Positions 44,219-53,568 are shown, counted from the first letter of the stretch. The stretch: 64,000 nucleotides of DNA from Aureispira sp963837355 (GCA_963837355.1 CAWIMY010000003.1:434001-498000), one strand, 5' to 3'. Notes: generated by a model not told the origin, from the letters alone. Translations and numbers: made by a program.

Positions 44219-45151
44219 ATGTTTCGTTTATGCACATTTTTATTGATTGTAATTGGCTTGGCTTCCTTTATAGAAACGGAACCTCCAACAACGGCAGAAG
44301 AACTGGGCGAACGGTTATTTTTTGACCCGCTCTTATCGTTGGACAACAGTATCAGCTGTGGTTCTTGTCATCTACGAGACTTTGCTTTTGCTGATACTGC
44401 GCAGTTTAGTTTGGGGGTCAATGGACAACGGGGCGAACGCAATACGCCTTCGTCCATGAATATGTTGTCACGGCCTTATTTTTTCTACGATGGACGAGCA
44501 GCGACACTAGAAGAGCAGGTATTGATGCCGATCCACAACCCTGTGGAGATGGCGCTTCCCGTTGCTGATTTATTGCTGCGGTTACAAGACAGCCCTTACC
44601 GCGCTTGGTTTGAGGACATTTATGGCAGCGCGCCCGATTCTGCCAATTTAAGTGCCGCTTTGGCGGCCTTTATTTTTTCCTTAGAATCGGCGGGAGACTC
44701 GCCTTTTGATCAATGGATGAAGGGCGACACTACTGCCATGAGCGCGGCACAAGTGCGTGGGCGGTTAATTTTTAATGAAAAAGCCAACTGCTTCGATTGT
44801 CATTTTGGCCCCGACTTTACAGGCGATGAATTTCGCAATATTGGTTTATTTACGGGGCAGATAGGCTTAGATGACGTAGGGCGTTTTGCGTTGAGCAAGG
44901 ATTCGAGTGACTTAGGTAAACTCAAAGTACCTGGTTTACGCAATAGTGCCGTGACTGCCCCGTATATGCACAATGGACAATTTAAAACCTTAGCCGAAGT
45001 CGTTGATTATTACGATGATCCTAGTCAATTTGTACAAGGTTCGATCAATAGAGATAGCTTATTAGCACAACCATTGCAACTTAGCCCTAGCGAAAAAGCC
45101 GATTTAGTTGCTTTTTTAGAAGCCTTAACCGATCAGCGTTACCAGCACTAA
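44219..45151 (+). CDS. Di-heme cytochrome c peroxidase (CcpA/MauG family)
   Basis: The start at 44219 (MFRLCTFLLIVIGLASFIE) provides a signal peptide. The 310-residue protein has two heme c sites, SCGSCHL near residue 46 and NCFDCHFG near 190, the usual LGERLFFDPLLS opening, FAFADTAQFSLGVNG, RPYFFYDGRA and the PGLRNSAVTAPYMHNGQFKT segment with the distal ligands. Such enzymes reduce hydrogen peroxide in the periplasm with electrons from small cytochromes. The first LRR gene starts 11 bp downstream, so the two may be co-transcribed. Confidence 0.9.
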   Translation: MFRLCTFLLIVIGLASFIETEPPTTAEELGERLFFDPLLSLDNSISCGSCHLRDFAFADTAQFSLGVNGQRGERNTPSSMNMLSRPYFFYDGRAATLEEQVLMPIHNPVEMALPVADLLLRLQDSPYRAWFEDIYGSAPDSANLSAALAAFIFSLESAGDSPFDQWMKGDTTAMSAAQVRGRLIFNEKANCFDCHFGPDFTGDEFRNIGLFTGQIGLDDVGRFALSKDSSDLGKLKVPGLRNSAVTAPYMHNGQFKTLAEVVDYYDDPSQFVQGSINRDSLLAQPLQLSPSEKADLVAFLEALTDQRYQH

Positions 45152-45162
45152 ATTTACTTAGC

Positions 45163-46017
45163 ATGCTCTTACCTGAAAGTCTGAATGCGCTGCTCAAAAC
45201 AGGCAAACCCAACAACATCGACCTAGCGCTTACTATCGCTGATAGTCAAGCGCCTGCTATTGATTGGCAACCGTACTGGTCTATTTTCAATTGGTTACAA
45301 GCACAGGGAGCAGTCGATATGACTACCCCTAAGGATACCTTCGAAATGCTGCTGTTGCTGAGTAATCTGCGCACCATAGAATTGGAAGGTTTAGACCTCG
45401 ATCAATTGCCTGACAGTTTGGGTTGCTTACTTGGCTTAGAGGCCTTGCACCTCATCGGCGGAAACTTTTCGGAATTGCCTGCCTCGATTGTCAACTTAGA
45501 GGATTTGCAATTCTTATTTCTTTCTAAAGGCGTATTGGAGTGTTTGCCCAATGATTTGGGCGCTCTGAGTAGCTTGGAGCGGTTGTTTTTGAATGATAAT
45601 TCCTTGGTCATGCTTCCTGATTCTATAAAGCAACTAAAACGCTTGCAACAATTGGAATTGAGCAATAATCAATTGAGACGCTTGCCTGCTACCTTAGGGA
45701 AATTAAAGCACCTGTATTACTTGGCGTTGAGTGGCAACCCCCTTCAACTTGCGCCCAATGATTTTGAATCGTTGACGCAATTGCGCGTCCTACTCCTAAA
45801 CGATCTTCACTTGATCAGCGATGCCCTTCCGAGCTCTTTACAGCTGCTGACGCAGTTAGAAGAATTGGATTTGTCTAATAATCGACTGCATTACTTACCT
45901 TCCTTCTTTGAACGACTGCCTAACTTGCACTATCTAAATTTGCAAGGCAACCCCTTGAAAATAGAACATATCCCTGCTGGTTTGCTCTATCGCCCCCAAC
46001 TTAAAATCCTTTGGTAA
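45163..46017 (+). CDS. Leucine-rich repeat protein with TGK cap, paralogue 1
   Basis: The 284-residue protein opens with a cap of about 75 residues (LLKTGKPNNIDLALTIADSQ) and continues with about eight leucine-rich repeats of 23 residues, for example LERLFLNDNSLVMLPDSIKQ, with the L-x-x-L-x-L-x-x-N-x-L-x-x-LP core. There is no signal peptide. Repeats of this bacterial LP-type form curved scaffolds for protein binding. One repeat (LRVLLLNDLHLISDALPSSL) is irregular. It starts four tandem paralogues on one strand; function unknown. Confidence 0.8.
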   Translation: MLLPESLNALLKTGKPNNIDLALTIADSQAPAIDWQPYWSIFNWLQAQGAVDMTTPKDTFEMLLLLSNLRTIELEGLDLDQLPDSLGCLLGLEALHLIGGNFSELPASIVNLEDLQFLFLSKGVLECLPNDLGALSSLERLFLNDNSLVMLPDSIKQLKRLQQLELSNNQLRRLPATLGKLKHLYYLALSGNPLQLAPNDFESLTQLRVLLLNDLHLISDALPSSLQLLTQLEELDLSNNRLHYLPSFFERLPNLHYLNLQGNPLKIEHIPAGLLYRPQLKILW

Positions 46018-46074
46018 AGGGAATTGGGCTCCGTAAATAATTGTACGAAATAACTTCCATCAAAAAAGCAGCTT

Positions 46075-47316
46075 GTGCTACAAGAAATAGAAGCCCTCAT
46101 CCACACGGGCAAACCCACGAACATTACCTTGGCCTTGACACTGGCTAAAAGCCAGCAGATTGACTTGGATATAGCTGCTTACCAAAACTTATATGCTTGG
46201 ATTCATCAAGAGGCGCGAGCGAGTTACAAGGATGAGGCGGACTTGTTTTTTCAGCTCATGGAGATTACAATTATCAATATGAATTGGCGCAACCTCTCCT
46301 ATGTACCTGATAATCTAGACAAAGTAGTACATTTGGAGCGCTTACACTTGTCTAATAATGAAATCACCACCTTGCCCGAATGTCTTGGAAACTTGCAAAA
46401 GCTTCGGGTCATAGAATTGGCGCACAACCGATTGACGCAATTGCCTGCCTCTTTGGCTCAGTTGCCCGCGTTGCACCATTTGGATGTCTCGCACAATGCC
46501 TTGGTTGCCTTTCCAGTTTGGACAAAAAACAACCGCCTCGAAAACCTCTCTTGTGCTCATAATGCTCTTTCAAGTTGGCCAACGGTACTACAGTATTCTC
46601 CTCATTTGCGCCGCCTAGATTTATCGTCGAATCCCTTGGGCAATCCCTCAGCTACGTTGAGGCAACTGCAACAGTTAAAACTCTTGAATCTCTCGCATAC
46701 AGCGTTGAGCCAATTGCCTGATACCCTTGGGCAGGCAGCACACTTAGAGCAACTTTATCTGAATCACAATGACTTACAGCAGTTACCGAATAGCATCGGT
46801 CAATTAAAAAGCTTAGTTTATTTAAATTGTAAACACAACCAGCTCTTGGCACTGCCCGACACCCTTCGCCAGTGTACCCGCTTACGCGAAGTAGAAGTGT
46901 CGCACAATGCCTTAGAACAACTGCCACTTTCTTTACTCGCTTTGCAGCAGTTGGAACGGCTCTCCATTAGTCACAATCAACTCCAAGCGCTGCCATCTAC
47001 TATTAATCAGTTGACCGCGCTCAAACACCTCAATGTCTCCTACAACCAGCTCAGCACTATTCCTGCCTCCATTGCAGGCTTAGACCACCTCCGCTCCTTG
47101 GTCTTGAGTGGCAATCAATTGACGACCTTGCCTGAGTCTATTCATCAGTTGGAGCAGTTGGTTCGTTTGTATCTGTCTAACAACGACTTACAAGCCTTAC
47201 CCAAATACGTAAGCAACATGTTACGGTTAAAGCATTTATACTTGTCTAGAAACAAACATTTGTCGTTATCACCTACACTAAAAGAACAAGAAAAAATAAC
47301 CCTACATTTGGATTAA
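46075..47316 (+). CDS. Leucine-rich repeat protein with TGK cap, paralogue 2
   Basis: The start is GTG. The cap (ALIHTGKPTNITLALTLAKS) is the closest to that of paralogue 4, and about 13 repeats follow over 413 residues, for example LEQLYLNHNDLQQLPNSIGQ and LRSLVLSGNQLTTLPESIHQ. Some repeats have Cys or Thr at the variable face, which would alter ligand choice. It is 57 bp behind paralogue 1. The segment DKVVHLERLHLSNNEITTLP marks the first clear repeat. Confidence 0.8.
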   Translation: MLQEIEALIHTGKPTNITLALTLAKSQQIDLDIAAYQNLYAWIHQEARASYKDEADLFFQLMEITIINMNWRNLSYVPDNLDKVVHLERLHLSNNEITTLPECLGNLQKLRVIELAHNRLTQLPASLAQLPALHHLDVSHNALVAFPVWTKNNRLENLSCAHNALSSWPTVLQYSPHLRRLDLSSNPLGNPSATLRQLQQLKLLNLSHTALSQLPDTLGQAAHLEQLYLNHNDLQQLPNSIGQLKSLVYLNCKHNQLLALPDTLRQCTRLREVEVSHNALEQLPLSLLALQQLERLSISHNQLQALPSTINQLTALKHLNVSYNQLSTIPASIAGLDHLRSLVLSGNQLTTLPESIHQLEQLVRLYLSNNDLQALPKYVSNMLRLKHLYLSRNKHLSLSPTLKEQEKITLHLD

Positions 47317-47515
47317 AGTAGCTATTTAGAGCTTTTTCCTAGTTTTTTTAAATGTTTCTGTTACTAAAAGCAGAAAATGAAAAGGTTTATCCTTAAATGT
47401 ATTACCTTGGACACACCGAACATAGCGACTCCCCAATGCTCTCCTACCCTAGACTACTTTATCTGAGTTAGTCGCTCGTTGTATTTCTTTCTCCTTTCAT
47501 CATGCCCTGTTTTTT

Positions 47516-48484
47516 ATGCCAAGCTTAAAAAAAATAGTTCGCTTACTTCAATCGGGTCATAAAGATACCATAGAAATGGCTTTTCTGATGGCGGAAGGGC
47601 AAGGGTTTGAGGTAGACCTAACGCCTTATAAGTCTATTTTTGAATGGTTGAAGGACTTAAATATCGTGCAAGATTGGCAGAATCCAACGGATTTGTTGGT
47701 GCAGTTATTTTCTATCGAAGTGCTCAATTTAAGTTATAGCCGCATCAACGCACTGCCGCCCTCCATCACCTGCTTGGCAAAGTTACATTCGCTGCTATTA
47801 AATGGGAACCAATTAGAGACCTTGCCCGATAATTTGGGAGAGTTGCAGCAATTGCGTTGTTTGATGCTCAGCAGCAACTACTTGACCGATCTGCCCGCGT
47901 CCTTATCTGAGCTTTCTGAATTGGTGTATTTGGATCTCAGTAAGAATCGCTTTCAGCATGTTCCCACTGTCATAGCTAGCCTCGTATCCTTAGAACGGTT
48001 GTTTATAAATAGCAATCAAATCAAGCGGTTGCCCTCTGATCTTTTGGCCCTACAGCATTTGCACTGTCTCAATTTATCCCGCAATCAGCTAGAGACCTTA
48101 CCGAGTGTAGGTAAACATTGGCAACAGCTAAAAAAATTGGACCTATCGTTTAATCGCCTGCATGGCCTGCCTTTTTCTTTTGGAGCATTGGTAGCCTTAG
48201 AACGGCTCAACTTGGCGCACAATTACTTGCAGCAATTGCCCACGTCCATGAAACACTTGAGAGCCCTCCACGAATTATCGCTCAGTCTCAACCGCTTAAC
48301 ACAATTTCCAACTACTATTTTGGACTTAAAAGCGTTGACCAAATTAGACCTGTCCCTCAATCAGTTGCGGGAGCTCCCCCTTTCTAGAGCACAACTGCCT
48401 GCCCTAAAACACCTAAATGTACGCAACAATCCAATTAAGCAATTGCCCTTGGAGCTAAAGCCCTTGCTCCTCCCTACTTCTTAA
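47516..48484 (+). CDS. Leucine-rich repeat protein with TGK cap, paralogue 3
   Basis: The cap is the most diverged, reading LLQSGHKDTIEMAFLMAEGQ, with His for Lys and Gly for Ser at the motif. Nine to ten repeats follow over 322 residues, ending LNVRNNPIKQLPLELKPLLL. A longer gap of about 200 bp precedes it, so it may have its own promoter. No signal peptide. Repeats such as LERLFINSNQIKRLPSDLLA have charged residues on the concave side. Confidence 0.8.
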   Translation: MPSLKKIVRLLQSGHKDTIEMAFLMAEGQGFEVDLTPYKSIFEWLKDLNIVQDWQNPTDLLVQLFSIEVLNLSYSRINALPPSITCLAKLHSLLLNGNQLETLPDNLGELQQLRCLMLSSNYLTDLPASLSELSELVYLDLSKNRFQHVPTVIASLVSLERLFINSNQIKRLPSDLLALQHLHCLNLSRNQLETLPSVGKHWQQLKKLDLSFNRLHGLPFSFGALVALERLNLAHNYLQQLPTSMKHLRALHELSLSLNRLTQFPTTILDLKALTKLDLSLNQLRELPLSRAQLPALKHLNVRNNPIKQLPLELKPLLLPTS

Positions 48485-48604
48485 AAGAAAAAGGACTTCT
48501 CGTTAAAAATCCGTATCTTTCGACCTTATCTAATTCCCTGCCCCACCAACAGCAAAGTAGGGCTATTCTTGTACCGCTCCCTTTCCTTCCATCAATTCTT
48601 TGGC

Positions 48605-49933
48605 ATGTCCGCTATTCGAAAATTAGAAGCCTTACTAGAAACAGGTAAAAAAGAAAACATCCAGCTGGCCTTACAATTAGCTAAAAGTCAAGCTATTTCC
48701 CTTGATTTGAGCCCTTATTATACTTTTTATGCTTGGTGGCGAGAGTTGCGCCCAGAGGTTGAGCCAGTATCTTCGCCCTTGGAATTATTGTTGGCATTGA
48801 TGAATTTGCAAGTATTGGATCTGTCTTCTTCCCACATCAAAACGGTAACGGCCTCCATTGGTTGTTTGAAGAATTTGCAAGCGTTGCACCTCTCCTATAA
48901 CTATTTGAGCCATCTGCCCGATAGTTTAGGCCACTTAGAAAACCTACGTTTTTTAGACCTATCTGACAACCGTTTGGAAACGCTGCCCGATAGCCTCACA
49001 CAATTGCCCCAACTCAACTACCTCTACCTAAACCGCAACCATTTGATGGAGCTGCCCAACGCCGAACAAGCTTGGCCACAATTGACCGTGCTGTTATTGG
49101 CCGAAAATCGCTTGTCGCAACTGCCTGTTTATGTGTGCGCTTGCCGCGAATTGCTCATCTTAAATGTTCAAAAAAATCAACTGCAAGCCTTGCCGACAAC
49201 AATGGGGGCCTTACAGCGCTTAGAACAGCTGGATATTAGCGACAACGAGCTCCAACAATTACCCGACAGTCTAACCGACTGCCAGCGCTTGCAATCCTTA
49301 GAGGCACAGCATAATCGCCTACAAGTACTGCCCCGTAAGTTAAGTGCTCTAACGGCCTTGGTTCATCTAAATTTGTTCAACAACAGCTTGCGCGAATTAC
49401 CGTCTCAGCTCGCTTCGCTCCAGCAATTGCAGCGGCTCTACTTGGGACTCAATCGCTTAGTCGAACTCCCCAACGAGTTGAGCCAATTGACCCAATTACA
49501 AGAATTGACCGTCAATAACAACCAGCTGCGGCAGCTGCCCGAACAAATCGGCCAACTCTCCCAATTGCGGCAGCTCAATGCCTCCCGCAATAAACTCGAA
49601 GCCTTGCCTATTTCGATGGAACAATTATACGCCTTGCAACAATTACATTTGGACAACAACGCTTTAAAAAAACTCTCTTTTGACTTCTCCTATTTGCGGC
49701 AATTGCAACAGTTGACCATTGCCTACAATCAAATTGACCACGTTCCTGTGTCGGTTGGCGCGTTGCAACAACTCAAAGTCTTTGTAGCTCAAAATAACCG
49801 CCTACAATTATTGCCGTTGGAGTTGGCTCAACTCCCTCAACTCACCGAACTCAATGTACAGCAAAATCCCTTGCAGGCACAGCCCTTGCTGCTGCAAAGT
49901 TTGCAAGAGCAAGTCGGGTTGTTATTGGTTTAA
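48605..49933 (+). CDS. Leucine-rich repeat protein with TGK cap, paralogue 4
   Basis: The frame is open from a TTG at 48569, but the ATG at 48605 (MSAIRKLEALLETGKKENIQ) aligns with the other caps. The 442-residue protein is the largest, with about 15 repeats, many Gln-rich (LQQLTIAYNQIDHVPVSVGA, LQELTVNNNQLRQLPEQIGQ). High similarity between successive repeats indicates recent repeat gain. It ends the array and converges with the aspartoacylase-like gene 20 bp later. Confidence 0.8.
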   Translation: MSAIRKLEALLETGKKENIQLALQLAKSQAISLDLSPYYTFYAWWRELRPEVEPVSSPLELLLALMNLQVLDLSSSHIKTVTASIGCLKNLQALHLSYNYLSHLPDSLGHLENLRFLDLSDNRLETLPDSLTQLPQLNYLYLNRNHLMELPNAEQAWPQLTVLLLAENRLSQLPVYVCACRELLILNVQKNQLQALPTTMGALQRLEQLDISDNELQQLPDSLTDCQRLQSLEAQHNRLQVLPRKLSALTALVHLNLFNNSLRELPSQLASLQQLQRLYLGLNRLVELPNELSQLTQLQELTVNNNQLRQLPEQIGQLSQLRQLNASRNKLEALPISMEQLYALQQLHLDNNALKKLSFDFSYLRQLQQLTIAYNQIDHVPVSVGALQQLKVFVAQNNRLQLLPLELAQLPQLTELNVQQNPLQAQPLLLQSLQEQVGLLLV

Positions 49934-49953
49934 TTTCTTAAAAAACCAATGCT

Positions 49954-50967
49954 TTAAGCCTGTCTTTGTCGTTTTCGAAAAGCGGCAGGAGGGTCGGTTG
50001 GGCGCGGGGTGAGTTCTTGTACAATAAAAAAACCATCGCTGCCCTGTTTTTGGTATAAGGGCATGAGAATAAGCCCTCCAAAAGGAGCGAGAACCGCGCC
50101 ATTTTTATCGTAAGCTAAGATTTCCCCTTTCTCAATGGGATCAAAATTGTTGTAAATGCGGCGGGTAGTCATTACAAATTCATCGTCGGGCCCCACGGCG
50201 TGTACATACACCAATTTGGCCTCCAAGGGCAAGCCTTGGGAGCGATCCAATAGCAACTGGTCGTGCTTACTTTCAATATCGCGGGCATAAAAGCCGCCCA
50301 CTGATTTGAAACATTGAATAATGGCAGAAACCGCGTGTTTGTGGGAGTCTTCGTCTTGGTGTTGCCCTGCCTCAAAACAAACCGCGTTCATATCCCCTTC
50401 AAAATTTTCCTTAGAAAAGTAATGCAAAGTGGTTCCTTTTAAGCCTTCCAAAAAACCGTGTAAGACGGGGGCGTGCATCGACAAACCCAAGCGGCGCGCC
50501 TCGTCGTTGGGAGCAGGAATAGAAAAAATGCCGCCGTGTGCGGTGGTGGTATGTAAATCTAAAATGACCGTGCGCGTCGGTTGATGGATACGGCGGTAAT
50601 CGTCTAGCACCTCTAGGTTTGCCTTAATTTCTTGGTCTTCGGCATCGAGTTGCGCCCAATCATCGGTCGCGCGGATGTGGGCAATGGCTTCGGGCAACCA
50701 ACTTCGGTTCAGATCCTTGTCCAAATAACGCACGCCTTGCTGGGCAGCTTTTACGTTGCCTTGAACAGCTACAATGGCTCCACTAAATTCAAAATTAGGA
50801 TTGTCTGCATACTCTTTGTCTATGGCTTGAAACAGCTCTTGTACCGCGTCATAACCAGCGGGTTCGTTGCCGTGAATTTGCGCAAAAATCACCAATAGAG
50901 GCCCTGGTGCCTTGCCTATTCGCTCGCCTATAATTCTGTTCGGGTGCCGTTTTTCCATCATCTTCAT
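49954..50967 (-). CDS. Succinylglutamate desuccinylase/aspartoacylase family zinc enzyme
   Basis: The 337-residue cytoplasmic protein has the M14-like zinc site of this family: H and E in AQIHGNEPAGYDAV near residue 32, RYLDKDLNRSW near 85, the second histidine in ILDLHTTTAHGG near 138, and a catalytic Glu in VCFEAGQHQDEDSHKHA near 200. Enzymes of the family remove acyl groups from N-acyl amino acids. The C-terminal beta domain (IEKGEILAYDKNGAVLAPFG) is present. The substrate cannot be told from the sequence, and the gene stands alone. Confidence 0.85.
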   Translation of the reverse strand: MKMMEKRHPNRIIGERIGKAPGPLLVIFAQIHGNEPAGYDAVQELFQAIDKEYADNPNFEFSGAIVAVQGNVKAAQQGVRYLDKDLNRSWLPEAIAHIRATDDWAQLDAEDQEIKANLEVLDDYRRIHQPTRTVILDLHTTTAHGGIFSIPAPNDEARRLGLSMHAPVLHGFLEGLKGTTLHYFSKENFEGDMNAVCFEAGQHQDEDSHKHAVSAIIQCFKSVGGFYARDIESKHDQLLLDRSQGLPLEAKLVYVHAVGPDDEFVMTTRRIYNNFDPIEKGEILAYDKNGAVLAPFGGLILMPLYQKQGSDGFFIVQELTPRPTDPPAAFRKRQRQA

Positions 50968-51278
50968 CTATCTCCGTTTATTTAACTACTGAACCCAGTT
51001 TGTCCAAAAAAGGTGGGCTAAAGATAGGATTTTTTGAAGAATTATCCTAGGATCAGACGATCTGTAAAAGGGGAATATCGCCTGTCGTCGTCTTGATAAT
51101 CGAAGCGAATTGGTTTTGGAAAGTAAGTATTTTTAGGGCTAGTGGATCTGTGTCGAGCAAGCATTACTTTTAGATTATTCTTATCCAAATACAACGTTTT
51201 TATAAAAAAATCTCCCCAGCAATGTCCGCGTGAAACTGCATCGCATTAAGAAAAAACTACAAAAAAAATTCCAACATT
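50968..51278. other. Intergenic region, nothing recognised
   Basis: About 310 bp between divergent genes. I saw no ORF of protein-like composition, no clear hairpin with a T-run and no repeat. It should contain promoters for both neighbours, but no convincing pair of -33 and -7 boxes stands out. Confidence 0.4.
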
Positions 51279-51869
51279 ATGTCTAATATTGATTTAAAAG
51301 CGCTGTGGCAACAGCCTACTCCTGAGCCGCCAGCTGTTCAGACCGTCATCAATGCCGCCCAGCGTTTTCAGCGCCGAGAACTCTTGCAGTTACTCTTCAC
51401 GAATATCGCATTGCTTGCGACCTGTGTTTTTATTGCTTGGATTTGGTGGTTTTATCAACCGACCTACTGGACCACCAAGCTAGGAATCATGCTAGTGATT
51501 TTTGCAATGGTTCTTTTTATTGGTTTTTCAACCACGCTACTGCCCTTATTACTAAAGGAAGACAAGCAATTGAGCAATCAAGCCTATTTGGTACTTTTGC
51601 AGCAATTGGAACGACAAAAAAACAAACTACAAACTAGGATTATGACAGCCTATTTTTTGCTCTTGTCGTTGGGATTAGCCTTGTATTTCTACGAATATAC
51701 CTTATTGATGCCTATACATTGGGCGCTTTTATGTTACGGTTTAACGGCGCTTTGGATCGCTTTTAATTGGTTCTATCTGCGCCCTCGCATTCTCAAAAAA
51801 CAAAAAGCACAGTTATCTAAACTACAAGCACAGTTTAAAGCCCTAAAAATGCAATTTACAAGGGATTAA
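51279..51869 (+). CDS. Four-helix membrane protein of unknown function
   Basis: The 196-residue protein has a cytoplasmic N-terminus (IDLKALWQQPTPEPPAVQTV), two helices (LFTNIALLATCVFIAWIWWF and LGIMLVIFAMVLFIGFSTTL), a charged loop, two more helices (IMTAYFLLLSLGLALYFYEY and WALLCYGLTALWIAFNWFYL) and a basic coiled tail (KKQKAQLSKLQAQFKALKMQ). Its N-terminus resembles small Bacteroidota membrane proteins often encoded next to ECF sigma factors, but none is adjacent here. Function unknown. Confidence 0.6.
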   Translation: MSNIDLKALWQQPTPEPPAVQTVINAAQRFQRRELLQLLFTNIALLATCVFIAWIWWFYQPTYWTTKLGIMLVIFAMVLFIGFSTTLLPLLLKEDKQLSNQAYLVLLQQLERQKNKLQTRIMTAYFLLLSLGLALYFYEYTLLMPIHWALLCYGLTALWIAFNWFYLRPRILKKQKAQLSKLQAQFKALKMQFTRD

Positions 51870-51967
51870 TCAAAAACGGACTTGCTTTTTTACACTAAAA
51901 AGCTTACTTTCACCGCTAGTAACTGCGCAGCGTGGCTTTATCGTAGCTCTATGTGGTTTTTATTACT

Positions 51968-52131
51968 AATACCGCGTAACGGAAATTTATTACAATTTTT
52001 TAAGCGAGCCTTTTTGCAAGCTTTTTCCGCCTGTCCTCTCCTAATAGCTACGGCTATTAGGCTGCGGGAGCCGTCAAATCTTACTAAAAATCCTCTGTAA
52101 AAAACAACAATAACTTCTGTTACACGGTACT
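51968..52131. mobile_element. Short, diverged inverted-repeat element next to copy 2
   Basis: The left end aataccgcgtaacggaaat matches the MITE terminus agtaccgtgtaacagaagt at 15 of 19 positions, and the right end aacttctgttacacggtact matches its complement exactly. The 164-bp interior is unrelated to the larger element and contains a perfect 9-bp hairpin (52040-52061). It directly abuts copy 2 with a single A between them. It looks like a shorter relative using the same ends. Confidence 0.6.
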
Positions 52132-52132
52132 A

Positions 52133-52457
52133 AATACACTGTAACAGAAGTTTTCCTACAAATAACAATAGCTAAAGTAAAAGCAATTGCCACGGATTTG
52201 AATGGGCATTGCAGGGAGCTGGATAAGCGAACCGCCTTTTTGTGAGACGGTATTTTTATCTTTGATAAAAATAAAACCTCTCTTGTTTGAGCCGAAGGCG
52301 AGTTTGAGAGGTTTAGACGAGCAAAAAGGCTGTTTGCCCAGCTCCTTGCTTTAGCCCTAGCCTTTTTTGGTTACTTTTTTTGGCAATGAAAAAAAGTGAC
52401 ACCCAGTCTACTTAAAACAATATACCCTCTGTTCAAAAACTTCTGTTACACGGCACT
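52133..52457. mobile_element. MITE-like inverted-repeat element, copy 2
   Basis: The sequence repeats 744-1069 almost base for base over 325 bp, including the inner tgtaacagaagtttt / aaaacttctgttaca terminal repeats (52140 and 52450 ends). A G/A change and a one-base deletion near 52310-52325 are the differences I can see. The outer few bases of the termini differ more. No transposase is present. The following gene starts only 38 bp beyond the right end, so the element may supply its promoter or leader. Confidence 0.75.
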
Positions 52458-52495
52458 AAACTATAACCTAATATTTCTTTCTAAATCCTACCGAT

Positions 52496-53137
52496 ATGGC
52501 ATTCAAAAGTAAAACGACCCTTGATTCGTTTGATAAGAACAATACGTCGACTAAAACTATAGAGTTTAGCGCCCTAAAAACGCGTACCAAGGGAAGTTTC
52601 AAAAAGTTGGCGAGCCTAGAGGCGAGCACAGAAACACCTTTTCATTTGTTGTTAGATTATTTTCTAGATCCTACGGATAAGCCATTGGAGCATTTTCTAG
52701 ATATTGGTACGAACCTCAAGTTGTCGAAGCAGTTCGAACAAATAGAAATGAAACCAGGCAAACCCGCAAAAAGAATGTCTGCCTCGCCCAAAGCCGCTAC
52801 CCTTGGGGTCGTTTACATCAAAGAAGTTAATAATAAAAACACCATCCACTTCAAGCCTGTAGAAAAATCTAAAATTCCTGGTGGAAAATGGAATAACATC
52901 ATCAAGGCTTTAAAACCCTATCTCAATGGCATACCTGCAATCGTCATCTTAGGAGAACAACTTGAAGCGTCCGCCACTGAAAACGCTGCGTCGGAGAGCC
53001 CTACCACCTCGAATGTCAAGCCAGAAACCATCGCCAAAATGGAGGATACGATGGCGAAAATGGAAGCCGAACTCAGTGCTATGGAAAAAGCATTAGGGAT
53101 AACGGATCTAGAAAAAGAAGAAGAAACCACCGCCTAA
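52496..53137 (+). CDS. Paralogue of the 24118-25041 two-domain protein
   Basis: The N-terminal 150 residues align by eye with the minus-strand protein at 24 kb: TPFHLLLDYFLDPTDKPLEH, a short basic segment, ATLGVVYIKEVNNKNTIHF, then IIKALKPYLNGIPAIVILGE. A Ser/Thr/Glu-rich linker and a short coiled coil (IAKMEDTMAKMEAELSAMEK) follow, without the acidic DG loop. The DG loop is instead in the next gene, 33 bp downstream, so the two products may do together what the longer proteins at the other locus do. No signal peptide. Function unknown. Confidence 0.6.
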   Translation: MAFKSKTTLDSFDKNNTSTKTIEFSALKTRTKGSFKKLASLEASTETPFHLLLDYFLDPTDKPLEHFLDIGTNLKLSKQFEQIEMKPGKPAKRMSASPKAATLGVVYIKEVNNKNTIHFKPVEKSKIPGGKWNNIIKALKPYLNGIPAIVILGEQLEASATENAASESPTTSNVKPETIAKMEDTMAKMEAELSAMEKALGITDLEKEEETTA

Positions 53138-53170
53138 ATTCTAAAACAACCAAAAAAACAAGCATATATT

Positions 53171-53515
53171 ATGGACGAAAAGGCCAGAATAAAAGCAGAA
53201 CAAAAAAGAGCGAAAGCCCTTGCTAAAATAGAACAACTGAACGCTAAAATTAGCCAGTTCAGTGCCATGACGGATAAGTTTAGAGCTATCTTTCTACAAA
53301 ACGATGGGGTAATCGTAGAAAAAGAACAAAAGCGTTTGGACAAAATTGATGCTCGTATTGATAAAGTACGCGCCAAAATTAGCTCTATTCGCGCTAAGAT
53401 GCCCGCTTCTAGCGATAACAACCAAGATTCTACACAAATGGCCACGATTAGTAGAGAATTAGACGCTTTGAAAAGTAGATTAGAACAAATGATAGCTACC
53501 TATGGCATTGTTTAG
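53171..53515 (+). CDS. Coiled-coil protein with DG-x-x-x-E loop
   Basis: The 114-residue protein is almost entirely helical and very rich in Lys, Ala, Ile and Arg, with a heptad-like pattern. In the middle it has IFLQNDGVIVEKEQKRLDKI, which matches the NADGFVDAKEQ loop of the 22999 protein in position between two helices, though with fewer acidic ligands. It is 33 bp behind the 52496 gene. Either a structural helical hairpin or a partner of that protein. No known family. Confidence 0.55.
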   Translation: MDEKARIKAEQKRAKALAKIEQLNAKISQFSAMTDKFRAIFLQNDGVIVEKEQKRLDKIDARIDKVRAKISSIRAKMPASSDNNQDSTQMATISRELDALKSRLEQMIATYGIV

Positions 53516-53527
53516 TCCTTCTATCTT

Positions 53528-53568
53528 CTTACAGCAGCTATAACAGCTATTGCTATAGCTGCTGTAAG
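53528..53568 (+). terminator. Hairpin behind the coiled-coil gene
   Basis: The arms cttacagcagctata and tatagctgctgtaag form a perfect 15-bp stem with an 11-nt loop, 12 bp behind the stop codon. No T-run follows, so it may stabilise the mRNA end or act as a weak terminator. Confidence 0.45.
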
